DNA of 35,221 nucleotides from an uncultured Flavobacteriales bacterium. GTDB lineage: Bacteria; Bacteroidota; Bacteroidia; Flavobacteriales; UBA7312. The stretch is taken from contig CAJWHN010000008.1 of assembly GCA_913041085.1 (NCBI GenBank), positions 1-35,221 of the forward strand, given 5' to 3'. Both the position numbers and the translations under genes were made by a program. The notes under the pieces were generated by a model, which did no database searches, had not been told where the DNA came from, and saw only the letters and a list, made by a program, of their open reading frames with translations. The first letter of the stretch is position 1. Every line of letters begins with the position of its first letter. Shown piece by piece: positions 1-7,828 of this stretch.

Positions 1-781
1 TATCCGTTCTGAAATTAAAACAGATGACAGCATCACCGTTTTTGATTGTTGCTACGGGTTCATTTTTATCATTGACACAAACTATGGGTTTTATAAATTC
101 ATCTGTAACACCATCGTCATAAGAATTTTGAATACTCTGTACTATATCTTGTGTCGGTTTTCCTTGACCTTTCGTTAATAAATCAAAGGCTAGTTTCACA
201 CGTTCCCAACGATTATCTCTGTCCATAGCGTAATACCTGCCACAGACTGAAGCTATCTTTGCACCAAAAAGGTTGTTTTCTAATTCTTCTAAAAATCCTT
301 TACCACTTTTTGGGTCGGTGTCTCTACCGTCGGTAAAGGCATGAACATAGACTTCTTTTACTCTAGCTTTTTGTGCTAAGCGACATACTTCGAATAGATG
401 TTGGGAATGGGAGTGGATACCGCCATCTGAAATGAGCCCCATTAGGTGCAAAGCTTTATTATGGTTTTTAGCATAGTCAAAGGAAGCTTGTAAGCTTGGC
501 ATTTGCTCAAGAGTATCTTCAGCGCATGCTTTATTGATTTTAGCTAGGTCTTGATATACAATTCGTCCTGCGCCAATATTGAGGTGTCCTACTTCAGAGT
601 TTCCCATTTGTCCTTCAGGCAAGCCTACTTCCAAACCATCGGTTTGCAGTTCAGCATTGGGGTAATTGTTGTAAAGTGAATCTATAAATGGGGTGTTGGC
701 ATTGTAAATAGCATCGGATTTAGTCTTATCACCATGCCCCCAACCGTCTAAAATCATTAAAACCGTCTTCTTTCCTCTCAT
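1..781 (-). CDS. gpmI: 2,3-bisphosphoglycerate-independent phosphoglycerate mutase, 5' part (runs off the window)
   Basis: Cytosolic glycolytic and gluconeogenic enzyme interconverting 3- and 2-phosphoglycerate through a phosphoserine, with two Mn ions. About 260 of roughly 510 residues lie inside the window; the 3' part is cut off at base 1. The ATG at 781 opens with a metal-binding stretch reading [10 protein letters not shown]. The nucleophile motif [10 protein letters not shown] follows near residue 60, then GRDTDPKSG and the family stretch [14 protein letters not shown] TAnnTTTG box ends only six bases before this ATG, which supports the start and suggests a very short or absent leader. 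Other glycolytic genes lie 29 kb away and are not linked to it. Family assignment is very secure; only completeness is unknown. Confidence 0.95.
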   Translation of the reverse strand, partial: MRGKKTVLMILDGWGHGDKTKSDAIYNANTPFIDSLYNNYPNAELQTDGLEVGLPEGQMGNSEVGHLNIGAGRIVYQDLAKINKACAEDTLEQMPSLQASFDYAKNHNKALHLMGLISDGGIHSHSQHLFEVCRLAQKARVKEVYVHAFTDGRDTDPKSGKGFLEELENNLFGAKIASVCGRYYAMDRDNRWERVKLAFDLLTKGQGKPTQDIVQSIQNSYDDGVTDEFIKPIVCVNDKNEPVATIKNGDAVICFNFRTD

Positions 782-787
782 AGAGCA

Positions 788-795
788 CAAAGATA
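788..795 (-). promoter_or_regulatory. Bacteroidota -7 promoter box for gpmI
   Basis: TATCTTTG on the minus strand matches the Bacteroidota TAnnTTTG box exactly. It ends six bases before the gpmI ATG, so transcription should start within a few bases of the start codon. No well-spaced -33 TTG is obvious. The box is seen; its use is inferred. Confidence 0.5.
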
Positions 796-858
796 ATGGC
801 TTTATTGTCAATTTTAAACATGAAAGTAAGGAAAAGTGAGACTTATAGATTCATTAGC

Positions 859-1386
859 TTATAGCAAAATTCGTTTTAAGGTATTTTTCTTGTTTTTGAT
901 ATAATGTTTAATTACTCCTGCTACATGAGCAAACACTAATATTATCATTATTAAAGCTAATAGTTCGTACCCACCTAGTGCTTTGATGTCTTGTTCAGCT
1001 TTGATGTACTGAATGTATTGACTTTCAAGTGCTTCAACATAACCACCACTAAACATGGATGCTATTCCACTTATTGTTATGGCAAATAGTAAAATATAAA
1101 ACAGATTATGAACCCATACAATCAACTTATCGTTAATTTTAGAGTTGCTCTTCTGATCGGCTGGTCTTATACTTTTGAAAAACAACTAAGTTCTTATTAG
1201 GGTTAATATTAACACTTCTAGTCCTAATAAAGCATGGGTTTGAATTAAACTTAACTTCTCTTCACCTTCAATGCCAGTCGTGTACTTGTCCAAAGGAAAT
1301 AATATTAAAATTAGGATAGTACTAATCCAATGAATAGCTTTTGTAGAAGTAGAATATTTTTGATTGAGATCATATGTTGTTTTCAT
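859..1386 (-). pseudogene. cytochrome b561 family protein interrupted by an in-frame TAG
   Basis: Inner-membrane b-type cytochrome of the prokaryotic b561 family, which passes electrons from the quinone pool. The 66 codons from ATG 1386 end at TAG (1188-1186), and reading continues in the same frame for 108 more residues to 859, so one codon splits an otherwise normal protein of about 175 residues. All four expected heme histidines are present: H19 (AIHW), H51 (QTHALLG), H93 (VWVHNLF) and H154 (VFAHVAG). Bacteroidota homologs, as I recall them, usually have Trp after the Arg-Thr at this site, so TGG to TAG is a one-base change. TAG is a normal stop elsewhere in the window. It could be a recent pseudogene, readthrough, or a sequencing error; the lack of other damage favours a recent change or an error. 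Confidence 0.8.
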
Positions 1387-1405
1387 GGTTTTGGTATTTA
1401 AGGGG

Positions 1406-1783
1406 TTAGGGGTATAAAAGTCGTTCTAATTGTTTCAACTCTTTAGGGACTAAGGTGTAGTTTTTGCCATAAAGTTGATAGTCTATTTTACATAAAGTAT
1501 CTGAATTCCAATCTTCTATGCTTTTGTATGCAAACACCATTAAGGTATCGCCTTTCTCAAAGTTTTCAGGTTTTATACTGTAGTTCAAAACCTTTTGATG
1601 TGCTTTTATGGATTGTATTTTAAAAGATGAATCATTGGCTGGAGCAATGCATTGAAAACGATAATTCGTGCCACTGCCCGTTTCAGGTCGTCCACCAATC
1701 CAATGTTGGTATGTGGAAGAAATTATAAAGTCTTGAGTGTTGCAAGAAAAAAGAATAACCAAGAAAAATAAGTGCTTTTTCAT
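1406..1783 (-). CDS. small putative lipoprotein of unknown function
   Basis: 125 residues. The N-terminus is a short hydrophobic signal ending in a lipobox-like LFSC, with Cys at about residue 14, so the protein is probably lipidated and outside the cytoplasm. The mature part has no domain I recognise; it holds a stretch with HWIGGRPETGSG and two further cysteines. It is transcribed divergently from the porin operon and is separated from it by about 117 bases that carry promoters for both strands and an AT-rich palindrome. Upstream of the broken cytochrome b561 gene by 19 bases, it may share a transcript with that gene. Function unknown. Confidence 0.65.
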   Translation of the reverse strand: MKKHLFFLVILFSCNTQDFIISSTYQHWIGGRPETGSGTNYRFQCIAPANDSSFKIQSIKAHQKVLNYSIKPENFEKGDTLMVFAYKSIEDWNSDTLCKIDYQLYGKNYTLVPKELKQLERLLYP

Positions 1784-1787
1784 ATGA

Positions 1788-1795
1788 CAAAGTTA
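1788..1795 (-). promoter_or_regulatory. -7 promoter box for the small lipoprotein gene
   Basis: TAACTTTG on the minus strand is a perfect TAnnTTTG box. It ends four bases before the ATG at 1783, so the mRNA is probably leaderless or nearly so. Confidence 0.45.
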
Positions 1796-1840
1796 ATAAA
1801 AAACACGTAAAAAAATTATTTTAAAATTTATTATTTAAAA

Positions 1841-1849
1841 TTAGTCTAA
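1841..1849. promoter_or_regulatory. AT-rich palindrome, candidate operator of the porin-FMN operon
   Basis: TTAG-T-CTAA is a perfect inverted repeat in the divergent promoter region, about 17 bases upstream of the porin -7 box, so it would overlap the -33 region. Its form resembles operators of iron- or manganese-responsive DtxR/MntR-type regulators. That link is inference only: no second copy was seen in the window, and no such regulator is encoded here. Confidence 0.25.
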
Positions 1850-1865
1850 ATAAAAATAATGTATT

Positions 1866-1873
1866 TATCTTTG
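1866..1873 (+). promoter_or_regulatory. -7 promoter box for the porin operon
   Basis: TATCTTTG, a perfect TAnnTTTG box, ends 27 bases before the porin ATG at 1901. No clear -33 TTG lies at the usual distance, which would suit a promoter that depends on an activator or is blocked by the overlapping palindrome. Confidence 0.5.
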
Positions 1874-1900
1874 CCAAAAATTAAACACAAAAATTAAAAA

Positions 1901-3031
1901 ATGAAATTAAAATCACACATATTATTTGCTTTGAGTTTTCTAGCAATACCTTTAATACAGGCTCAAAATACGGCTGAGAATATTTTAGGTGCTAAAGAAG
2001 GTTTGATTATTGGAGGTTATGGTCAAATTGATGGAAACTTCAATTTAGACGATGACAACAAAATGAATTCTAATGGTAAACTTGATGTTCACCGTTTAGT
2101 AACCTTTTTAGGTTATAAGTTTAATGACAAAGCTACTTTTGTTTCGGAATTAGAGTACGAACACGTTGTAGAGCTTTATGTTGAACAAGCCTTTTTAGAC
2201 TATAAAATTAATGACAATATGAGTCTTCAAGCTGGTTTGATGCTTATTCCTATGGGGATTCAAAATTTATATCACGAACCTCCAACATTCAATGGTGTTG
2301 AACGTACTAACGTAGACAAATACATTGTTCCTACGACTTGGAGAGAAATTGGCGTTGGAATTAATGGTCGCTTAGATGAGCAATCCATTAACTATCAGTT
2401 GATGATGGTCAATGGTCCATTAGGATACGACAATGGTTCAGCTAATTTTAGTGGTAAAAAAGGTCTTAGAGGTGGTCGTCAGAAAGGTGCAGAAGCGACT
2501 GTTTCGGACTTTGACTTTGCAGGTAGATTATCTTACTTCGGTATGTTAGGCTGGAACTTTGGAGCATCTTTTTATAAGGGTAATTCTGAAACTTCTGATT
2601 TTGAAGCAGATTCTACTCAAGTTGGCATAACTATGATGGGAGTTGATGCGAGATATAACAACGGTCCTTTCCAAGCTAGAGGTCAGTACATTCTTGCCAA
2701 TTTAGAAAATACGGCTGAGTATAACGCTAAGACTGGTGCTGATGTGGGCTCAAAATTATTAGGTTATTACTTAGAAGCTGGATACAATGTTTTAGATGGT
2801 AAATCTGAAAATGAGTTAATTGTATTCGGACGTTATGAGAATTATAATACACACGAAGAAACAGATGGTTTTCACGCTAATGCTGATTACGATAGAACTG
2901 ATAAGACAGTAGGTCTGACTTACAAGTTAAATCAAGGTGCTGCTATTAAAGCGGACTATCAGTTAAAAAGTACTGAGGCATCATCTGAAGAAACAAAACA
3001 CCTTAACCTTGGCGTTGCCGTTTGGTTCTAA
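1901..3031 (+). CDS. outer-membrane porin-like beta-barrel protein
   Basis: 376 residues with a clear Sec signal peptide ending near IQAQ (residues 19-22). The mature part is a series of alternating short strands, such as GYGQIDGNFN, LVTFLGYKF and FVSELEYEHV, and it ends in AVWF, a C-terminal aromatic typical of BAM-assembled barrels. The stretch LMLIPMGIQNLYHEPPTFNGVER is typical of the phosphate-selective porin O/P-like proteins common in Bacteroidota. It starts an apparent operon with an FMN-binding protein (35-base gap) and a small membrane protein. That pairing suggests a link to metal uptake or extracytoplasmic redox work rather than phosphate, but substrate cannot be read from sequence. 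Barrel identity is secure, specificity is not. Confidence 0.75.
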   Translation: MKLKSHILFALSFLAIPLIQAQNTAENILGAKEGLIIGGYGQIDGNFNLDDDNKMNSNGKLDVHRLVTFLGYKFNDKATFVSELEYEHVVELYVEQAFLDYKINDNMSLQAGLMLIPMGIQNLYHEPPTFNGVERTNVDKYIVPTTWREIGVGINGRLDEQSINYQLMMVNGPLGYDNGSANFSGKKGLRGGRQKGAEATVSDFDFAGRLSYFGMLGWNFGASFYKGNSETSDFEADSTQVGITMMGVDARYNNGPFQARGQYILANLENTAEYNAKTGADVGSKLLGYYLEAGYNVLDGKSENELIVFGRYENYNTHEETDGFHANADYDRTDKTVGLTYKLNQGAAIKADYQLKSTEASSEETKHLNLGVAVWF

Positions 3032-3065
3032 TTTTAGAAAATTGGTTAATAAAATTTATAATCAA

Positions 3066-3569
3066 ATGCTTATCAAAAGAGTTGTACCTACCATACTGGT
3101 TGGTATACTCTTTTTAGTGCTTTATGCTAATAAGGCATATGCTCAGTGGGTGCCCTCAGAAAAGATGTTGTCCAAAGCAGAGCTTAGTGTTCAGAAGCAG
3201 TTTAATATTGATTATTCCAAATCAGCTATCGATTTGAACCCTAATTATTATGAGTTAACTACAAACGATAGCATCATTGGTTATATGTGTTTACAACAAG
3301 CGCCTAGTAAGCACGATATGTTTGATTTTTTAGCCATTTACTCTAGTGATATGAAATTGCTTAAGCTTCAAATTTTGGCTTATAGAGAAAATTATGGTGG
3401 TGAAATTGCCAATAAGCGATGGCTAAAACAGTTTTTGACACGCCCTACAGAAAAAGTCCAAGCCATTTCTGGAGCAACTATTTCTGTAGAATCTATGAAA
3501 ATGGTCGTATCTTCGCTGAGCCAAAAAATGAAAAATTGGTATCAAGTACACCACATAACAAGCAAATAA
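3066..3569 (+). CDS. secreted FMN-binding domain protein
   Basis: 167 residues. The N-terminal 26 residues form a signal peptide or membrane anchor ending in AYAQ, so the protein acts in the periplasm. The C-terminal part is an FMN_bind domain of the NqrC/RnfG type, with GGEIANKRWLKQF (about 111-123) and the flavinylation-type motif SGATIS (135-140). T138 is the likely residue for covalent FMN attachment by ApbE. I chose ATG 3066 because the signal peptide begins there; the open frame upstream overlaps the porin end. It shares the TAATG stop-start with the next gene. A role as an extracytoplasmic electron carrier is inferred from the family. ApbE is not encoded in this window. Confidence 0.75.
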   Translation: MLIKRVVPTILVGILFLVLYANKAYAQWVPSEKMLSKAELSVQKQFNIDYSKSAIDLNPNYYELTTNDSIIGYMCLQQAPSKHDMFDFLAIYSSDMKLLKLQILAYRENYGGEIANKRWLKQFLTRPTEKVQAISGATISVESMKMVVSSLSQKMKNWYQVHHITSK

Positions 3570-4057
3570 TGGATTTCAAACTTCAGCAATTACCCAAAGC
3601 CCTCAGAATATCTTTATCTGTTTTTTTGCTGACGCTTTCTTTTGGTTACTTTTCGGGTTTAGATTTATTAAAGCATACTACAGATTTCAAATCTAAGGGC
3701 ATACAAGAAAATGTACTTGGAAACGAATTTAACGAAGAAGCAGAGGAGTTGCATTTTAAGATGTCTGAAAGAGAATTACACGGTATAATTCATAGTCATG
3801 TAATAACTATTTCTATACTATTTGCTATTTTATCTTTTATGGTATTTTTTACTGGTTTACCTAGTGGAATTAAGTCCTTTTTAATGATAGAGCCTAACGT
3901 TTCTTTAGTAGTTACCTTTGGTGGTTTGTGGCTACTTTGGTTAGGGCATACATGGGTGAAGTATGTAATAATGATATCAGGTATTTTGATGCATTTGTCC
4001 TTAATACTACTGGTTGTAACGCTGTTATGGCAATTACTTTTGAAAAAAGACAATTAA
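3569..4057 (+). CDS. four-helix membrane protein with conserved-type histidines, unknown function
   Basis: 162 residues with four predicted membrane segments (about 10-30, 72-96, 108-130 and 132-155). Histidines fall at or near membrane faces: HGIIHSHV before helix 2, GHTW at the end of helix 3, and MH in helix 4. This could bind a b-type heme, but that is an inference. Its ATG overlaps the stop of the FMN-binding gene (TAATG), which indicates coupled translation and a common job, perhaps donating electrons from the quinone pool to the flavoprotein. A longer frame exists upstream but lies inside the FMN gene and is not a credible start. The 3' end overlaps the convergent crtZ end by four bases. 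I do not recognise a named family. Confidence 0.7.
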   Translation: MDFKLQQLPKALRISLSVFLLTLSFGYFSGLDLLKHTTDFKSKGIQENVLGNEFNEEAEELHFKMSERELHGIIHSHVITISILFAILSFMVFFTGLPSGIKSFLMIEPNVSLVVTFGGLWLLWLGHTWVKYVIMISGILMHLSLILLVVTLLWQLLLKKDN

Positions 4058-4497
4058 ACTTTGGCTTCTTTCCAATATTTAAAGGGTACTATCAGCATTC
4101 CAAAACAAGATCCATCTTCTTTTACTAGACTTTTATGATGCACTTTATGTGCTTTTCGTATAGCTTTAAAATATGGTATACGTGTGCGCTTGAATAGCTT
4201 TATGCGTTGATGAATGAAGACTTCATGAACGATAAAGTAGGCAAAACCATAGAGCGTAATTCCAATTCCAACATAAAGAAGGGTTGAACCAATAACCATA
4301 AAGGCAGCGCCAGGAATAGCAAAAATTAGAAAGAAAGCATCGTTGTTTTCAAGGATTCTATCTTTATTGACTTGGTGATGGTCTTTGTGTAATTTCCATA
4401 AAAATCCGTGCATAACATATTTATGCGTTGCCCAAGCGATGAATTCCATTAGCCAAAATGTGACAATAACGATGGAGAAATTTAATATTAAGCTCAT
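4054..4497 (-). CDS. crtZ: beta-carotene 3-hydroxylase (CrtZ type)
   Basis: Membrane non-heme diiron hydroxylase of the fatty acid hydroxylase superfamily that adds the 3-OH to a carotenoid beta-ring. The 147 residues hold the expected His clusters: HKYVMH (H25, H30), HKDHH (H37, H40, H41), HEVFIH (H91, H96) and HKVHH (H117, H120, H121), with hydrophobic segments between them. It is the last gene of the carotenoid operon, nine bases after idi. With the single-ended cyclase CrtYcd encoded at 28.2 kb it should hydroxylate the one beta-ring of a monocyclic carotenoid such as saproxanthin. Length and motifs match CrtZ rather than the cyanobacterial CrtR. Confidence 0.93.
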   Translation of the reverse strand: MSLILNFSIVIVTFWLMEFIAWATHKYVMHGFLWKLHKDHHQVNKDRILENNDAFFLIFAIPGAAFMVIGSTLLYVGIGITLYGFAYFIVHEVFIHQRIKLFKRTRIPYFKAIRKAHKVHHKSLVKEDGSCFGMLIVPFKYWKEAKV

Positions 4498-4506
4498 GAA
4501 TTGAAA

Positions 4507-5049
4507 TTAAGCAATTAAAACTTCTTTTTTTTCGGTTGATGTTGTTTTCAAAACTCTGTCAACACAGATTTTAAACCATGGTGTAAAAGTATGAGGATTT
4601 TCGTTGATTTCCTGTATTAAGTCGTTTGAATTTATATATCTATAATCTCCAACTTCAGATGGGTTAGGCTTAGGTTTTTCATCAGAGAAGCCGATATAAA
4701 CGTGATCAAGTTCATTTTCAATAAGTCCATTATCAAACGAAGCACGATACAAGAAATTGAAAGCATAAAACACATCACATTCTATTCCCATTTCTTCTTT
4801 CAGTCGTCTTTCTGCAGCACGTTTTACTATTTCATTAATTCTAGGGTGGCTACATGCTGTATTGCTCCACAGAGCTGGTGTATGGTATTTGTGTGAGGCT
4901 CGTTTTTGGAGTAACATTTCTCCTTTGCTATTAAAAACAAAAACAGATATAGCACGATGTAATAGCCCTTTTTGATGTGCTTCTAATTTACCTATTTTAC
5001 CAATAGAGTTGTCATTTTTATCTACCAGTATAACTTGTTCTTCCATCAT
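4507..5049 (-). CDS. idi: isopentenyl-diphosphate delta-isomerase, type I
   Basis: Cytosolic Nudix-fold enzyme that converts IPP to DMAPP, feeding prenyl synthesis for carotenoids. In the 180 residues the family marks are NTACSHPR, with the active-site Cys at 66 and a metal-ligand His at 68; the modified Nudix helix AAERRLKEEMGIE (78-90); and ENELDHVY (111-118) with the catalytic and metal-binding acids. The start overlaps the preceding hypothetical gene by 32 bases, so translation is probably coupled. Two consecutive ATG codons begin the gene; either may be used. Its presence in the operon suggests that isoprenoid supply is raised together with pigment synthesis. Confidence 0.95.
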   Translation of the reverse strand: MMEEQVILVDKNDNSIGKIGKLEAHQKGLLHRAISVFVFNSKGEMLLQKRASHKYHTPALWSNTACSHPRINEIVKRAAERRLKEEMGIECDVFYAFNFLYRASFDNGLIENELDHVYIGFSDEKPKPNPSEVGDYRYINSNDLIQEINENPHTFTPWFKICVDRVLKTTSTEKKEVLIA

Positions 5050-5509
5050 TTAATGTTTTGAAAATTGGTATTATAAATTGTTGTAGTTCTTCTGAACTTG
5101 TAAAAATGTTATTCTTAATAAATTGTCTGTCCTCCTCCGTATTGAGTTTGTAATCTAAAATAGCAGGTGTGCCGTCTTGTACACAAAAACGTAAAAATCT
5201 TAGTTCAATATCTTTAGGGTATTGGCTAATCACCTTCTCTAATTGTTCTTTACCTTCTCCAAACAACTTAAGTTTATCAAAAGGATTTAAAGAAAATTTA
5301 CTCTGAAGTAAAATGGCGATAGCGTGGTATGAAAAATTCTTATAATCGCTTTCAATTGAGCTATTTTTTGTCAGTTCATACAGTTTGTTAGCCTTATCTT
5401 CTTCAAATGAGGCTTCTATGTACAATTCTCTAAGCTCCGAAAGATTCAGCTCTTGTGCTTGACTATTAGCTACAGAGAACAATAAGGATATGATAATCCA
5501 AAATCTCAT
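5018..5509 (-). CDS. secreted protein of unknown function within the carotenoid operon
   Basis: 163 residues starting with a signal peptide (about 1-19, ending SQAQ), so probably periplasmic. The rest is mostly predicted helix and acidic/Leu-rich, reminiscent of a short TPR-like or helical-bundle protein. I cannot assign a family with certainty. Its start overlaps the crtB stop by four bases and its end overlaps idi by 32 bases, so it is fully embedded in the operon and translated along with the carotenoid enzymes. I recall similar small secreted proteins next to crtB in other flavobacterial pigment clusters, but the role is not known to me. Confidence 0.7.
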   Translation of the reverse strand: MRFWIIISLLFSVANSQAQELNLSELRELYIEASFEEDKANKLYELTKNSSIESDYKNFSYHAIAILLQSKFSLNPFDKLKLFGEGKEQLEKVISQYPKDIELRFLRFCVQDGTPAILDYKLNTEEDRQFIKNNIFTSSEELQQFIIPIFKTLNDGRTSYTGR

Positions 5510-6345
5510 ATCAAATTAAATTGATTTTTGACCATAGATTGTAGCATCAAACTTATTTTATTAGAATTAGGAATTCTGATACGCTCTTGTAAAATTCTTG
5601 AAGACGGTAAGGATTTAATCTTACGGAATAAATTGTAATAATAGATATAAGCCAAATAGACCCCACCTCTAGAACTCAATGGTAGTTTTTTAATTCCAAC
5701 AAGAGCTTCTTCGAAATCAATTTCTATATCTTCTTCTATTTTTTGTTTATCTTCTTCTGAGAAGTTTACCATATTAACTCCTGGAAAATAGGTTCTTCCA
5801 AGGTAAGAGAAGTCGCTGTTAGCGTCTCTAAGAAAATTAACTTTTTGGAAAGCCGAACCTAAACTCATAGCACTAGGTTTAAGAGCTTCATACTGTTCCT
5901 CATTACCCTCAACAAAGACTTTTAAGCACATTAAACCAACTACTTCTGCTGAACCTAAAATGTATTTATTGTATTTGTCGGTATCATAGGTTTGCAATTC
6001 ATCCAAATCCATTTCCATACTATCTAAGAAAGTATTGATAAGTTCCCATTCAATATTGTAATCGTGTACTACTTTTTGGAAACTATTTAAGATAGGGTTC
6101 AAACTAATCTTAGATTCAATAGCATCTATAGTATCTTCCTTGAATTTGTGAAATAAACGGTTTTTGTCGTAGTCGTGAAAGGTATCTACTATTTCGTCAG
6201 CAAAACGCACAAAGCCATATATGCCATAAATAGGGGCATGTAATCTTTTGTCTAGGGCTTTGATGCCAAAGCTAAAGCTTGTACTATAAGCTATTGTTGT
6301 CAGCTTACTACATTTGTCAGAGACATTATCAAAAATATACTTCAT
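5506..6345 (-). CDS. crtB: phytoene synthase
   Basis: Condenses two geranylgeranyl diphosphates head-to-head into phytoene, the first committed carotenoid step. The 279-residue protein has both Asp-rich Mg-diphosphate sites: DEIVD at 50-54 after the GIYGFVRFA helix, and NFLRDANSDFSYLGRTYFP near 168-186. Length fits bacterial CrtB. It lies two bases after crtI and overlaps the next gene by four, so it is co-translated with the operon. No GGPP synthase (crtE) is in the window and it must be encoded elsewhere. Confidence 0.96.
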   Translation of the reverse strand: MKYIFDNVSDKCSKLTTIAYSTSFSFGIKALDKRLHAPIYGIYGFVRFADEIVDTFHDYDKNRLFHKFKEDTIDAIESKISLNPILNSFQKVVHDYNIEWELINTFLDSMEMDLDELQTYDTDKYNKYILGSAEVVGLMCLKVFVEGNEEQYEALKPSAMSLGSAFQKVNFLRDANSDFSYLGRTYFPGVNMVNFSEEDKQKIEEDIEIDFEEALVGIKKLPLSSRGGVYLAYIYYYNLFRKIKSLPSSRILQERIRIPNSNKISLMLQSMVKNQFNLI

Positions 6346-6347
6346 AA

Positions 6348-7820
6348 TTAGTTAAGGTTGGATTCTACAATGTGTTTTGCAACGACTTGCCCTGAAATAA
6401 TAGAAGGGGGCACGCCAGGTCCAGGCACTGTCAATTGACCTGTGTAGAATAGGTTATTTATTTTCTTGTTAATGATTTTAGGTTTAAAATTTGCTGTTTG
6501 AAGAAGTGTATTTGCTAAACCGTAAGCATTGCCTTTGTAAGCGTTGTAGTCGTTTACGAAATCGTTAACACAATAACTTCTTTTATACTCAATATGTTCT
6601 CTAATTGTCTGTCCTGTATAGTTTTCAAGACGCTTAAGCATTATGTCAAAATATTTTTCTCTGACACTTTCACTGTCTTTAAGCCCTGGTGCGATAGGCA
6701 TCAAAAAGAAGATATTTTCTTTACCTTCTGGAGCTACATTTGGATCTGTTTTTGAAGGACAACAAACGTAAAATAGGGGTTTGTTTGGCCACTTTGGATC
6801 AGTATAAATTTCATTGGTGTGTTGCTCAATATCTTCATCAAAAAATAAATTGTGATGAATAAGTTTATTGAGTTTTCTGTTTACACCAACATAAAACAAC
6901 AAGCTAGAAGGTGAGAAGGTTCTTTTTTGCCAGTAGCTATCGTTGTAGTTTCTGTATTTTGGTGGCAGTAATTTGCTGTCAACGTGGTTGTAATCTGCTG
7001 AACCGACTACAATATCCGTTTCAAATGTTCTTTTGTCTGTGACGATTGATTGGATAGTTTTATCTTCAATATTGACGGATTGTACAGCTTCATTGGTATG
7101 AAATTCAACACCTTGTTCTGTACAAATTTCTTTGAAAGCATCAATAACTTTTCCAAAACCTCCCATTGGGTAGAAAGTACCTTTTTTAATGCCTGAATAA
7201 GTCATTAGACTATATAAGGCTGGAGTTTGGCTAGGTGCAGTTCCTAAAAATAGTACTGGAAATTCCAACAACGATTTTAAATATGGATTTTTAAAATACT
7301 TAGCTACATGCTTTCTATAAGAAGTAAATACTTGTAGCTTAAATACATTAGTAAACAACTCAGGCTTACACACCTCTGAAAGAGATAGGCCAGGTTCGTA
7401 AACCAATTGGTTGATGCCGAAGTCATATTTAAATTCGGCTTCTTTCATGAATTCTTCTAACTTTTTAGATGAACCTTTTTCAAAATTCTCGAACATTTCA
7501 CAAACCTCTGACCAGTCAGAAGATAGTTTCATAGTTTTGTCTTGTTCGAAGATGATTTGAAAACCAGGATCTAATTGAATGAGCTCAAAGTAGTCACTTG
7601 CTTTTTTGCCAAATTGAGCAAAAAATTTATCGAATACATCTGCCATCCAATACCAGCTTGGCCCCATATCAAATGTGTAGCCTTCAGCTTCAAATTGTCT
7701 AGCACGACCACCGATACTTGTGTTTTTTTCAAAGACACTAACTTGATGTCCTTCTTTAGCAAGAAAAGCAGCAGTGCTTAATCCTGAAAAACCACTTCCT
7801 ATGACTGAAATTTTGCTCAT
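6348..7820 (-). CDS. crtI: phytoene desaturase
   Basis: FAD-dependent, membrane-associated desaturase turning phytoene into lycopene. The 490 residues open with the dinucleotide-binding fold GSGFSGLSTAAFLA (8-21) followed by VFEKN and the GGRARQFEAEGYTFDMGPSWY stretch. The C-terminus carries FYTGQLTVPGPGVPPSIISGQ, the bacterial-type phytoene desaturase signature. It is separated by eight bases from folE upstream and two from crtB downstream. The second CrtI-like protein at 26.1 kb differs and is assigned as CrtD. CrtI is favoured here by its direct pairing with crtB. Confidence 0.95.
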   Translation of the reverse strand: MSKISVIGSGFSGLSTAAFLAKEGHQVSVFEKNTSIGGRARQFEAEGYTFDMGPSWYWMADVFDKFFAQFGKKASDYFELIQLDPGFQIIFEQDKTMKLSSDWSEVCEMFENFEKGSSKKLEEFMKEAEFKYDFGINQLVYEPGLSLSEVCKPELFTNVFKLQVFTSYRKHVAKYFKNPYLKSLLEFPVLFLGTAPSQTPALYSLMTYSGIKKGTFYPMGGFGKVIDAFKEICTEQGVEFHTNEAVQSVNIEDKTIQSIVTDKRTFETDIVVGSADYNHVDSKLLPPKYRNYNDSYWQKRTFSPSSLLFYVGVNRKLNKLIHHNLFFDEDIEQHTNEIYTDPKWPNKPLFYVCCPSKTDPNVAPEGKENIFFLMPIAPGLKDSESVREKYFDIMLKRLENYTGQTIREHIEYKRSYCVNDFVNDYNAYKGNAYGLANTLLQTANFKPKIINKKINNLFYTGQLTVPGPGVPPSIISGQVVAKHIVESNLN

Positions 7821-7828
7821 TTGTAGTC

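Noticed and set aside
1186-1188. TAG read as a sense codon in this organism
   Set aside because: TAG ends other clear genes here, such as cruF at 28218-28220 and DUF2256 at 18766-18768, so general recoding is not supported.
3419-3568. Upstream extension of the 4-TM membrane protein
   Set aside because: It lies wholly inside the FMN-binding gene in another frame; ATG 3569 in the TAATG overlap gives a normal membrane-protein start.
3796-4053. Minus-strand open frame opposite the 4-TM gene, and similar opposite-strand frames in MMPL, gapA and the CaCA gene
   Set aside because: They lie antisense to genes with clear protein families and show no motifs or promoter boxes of their own.
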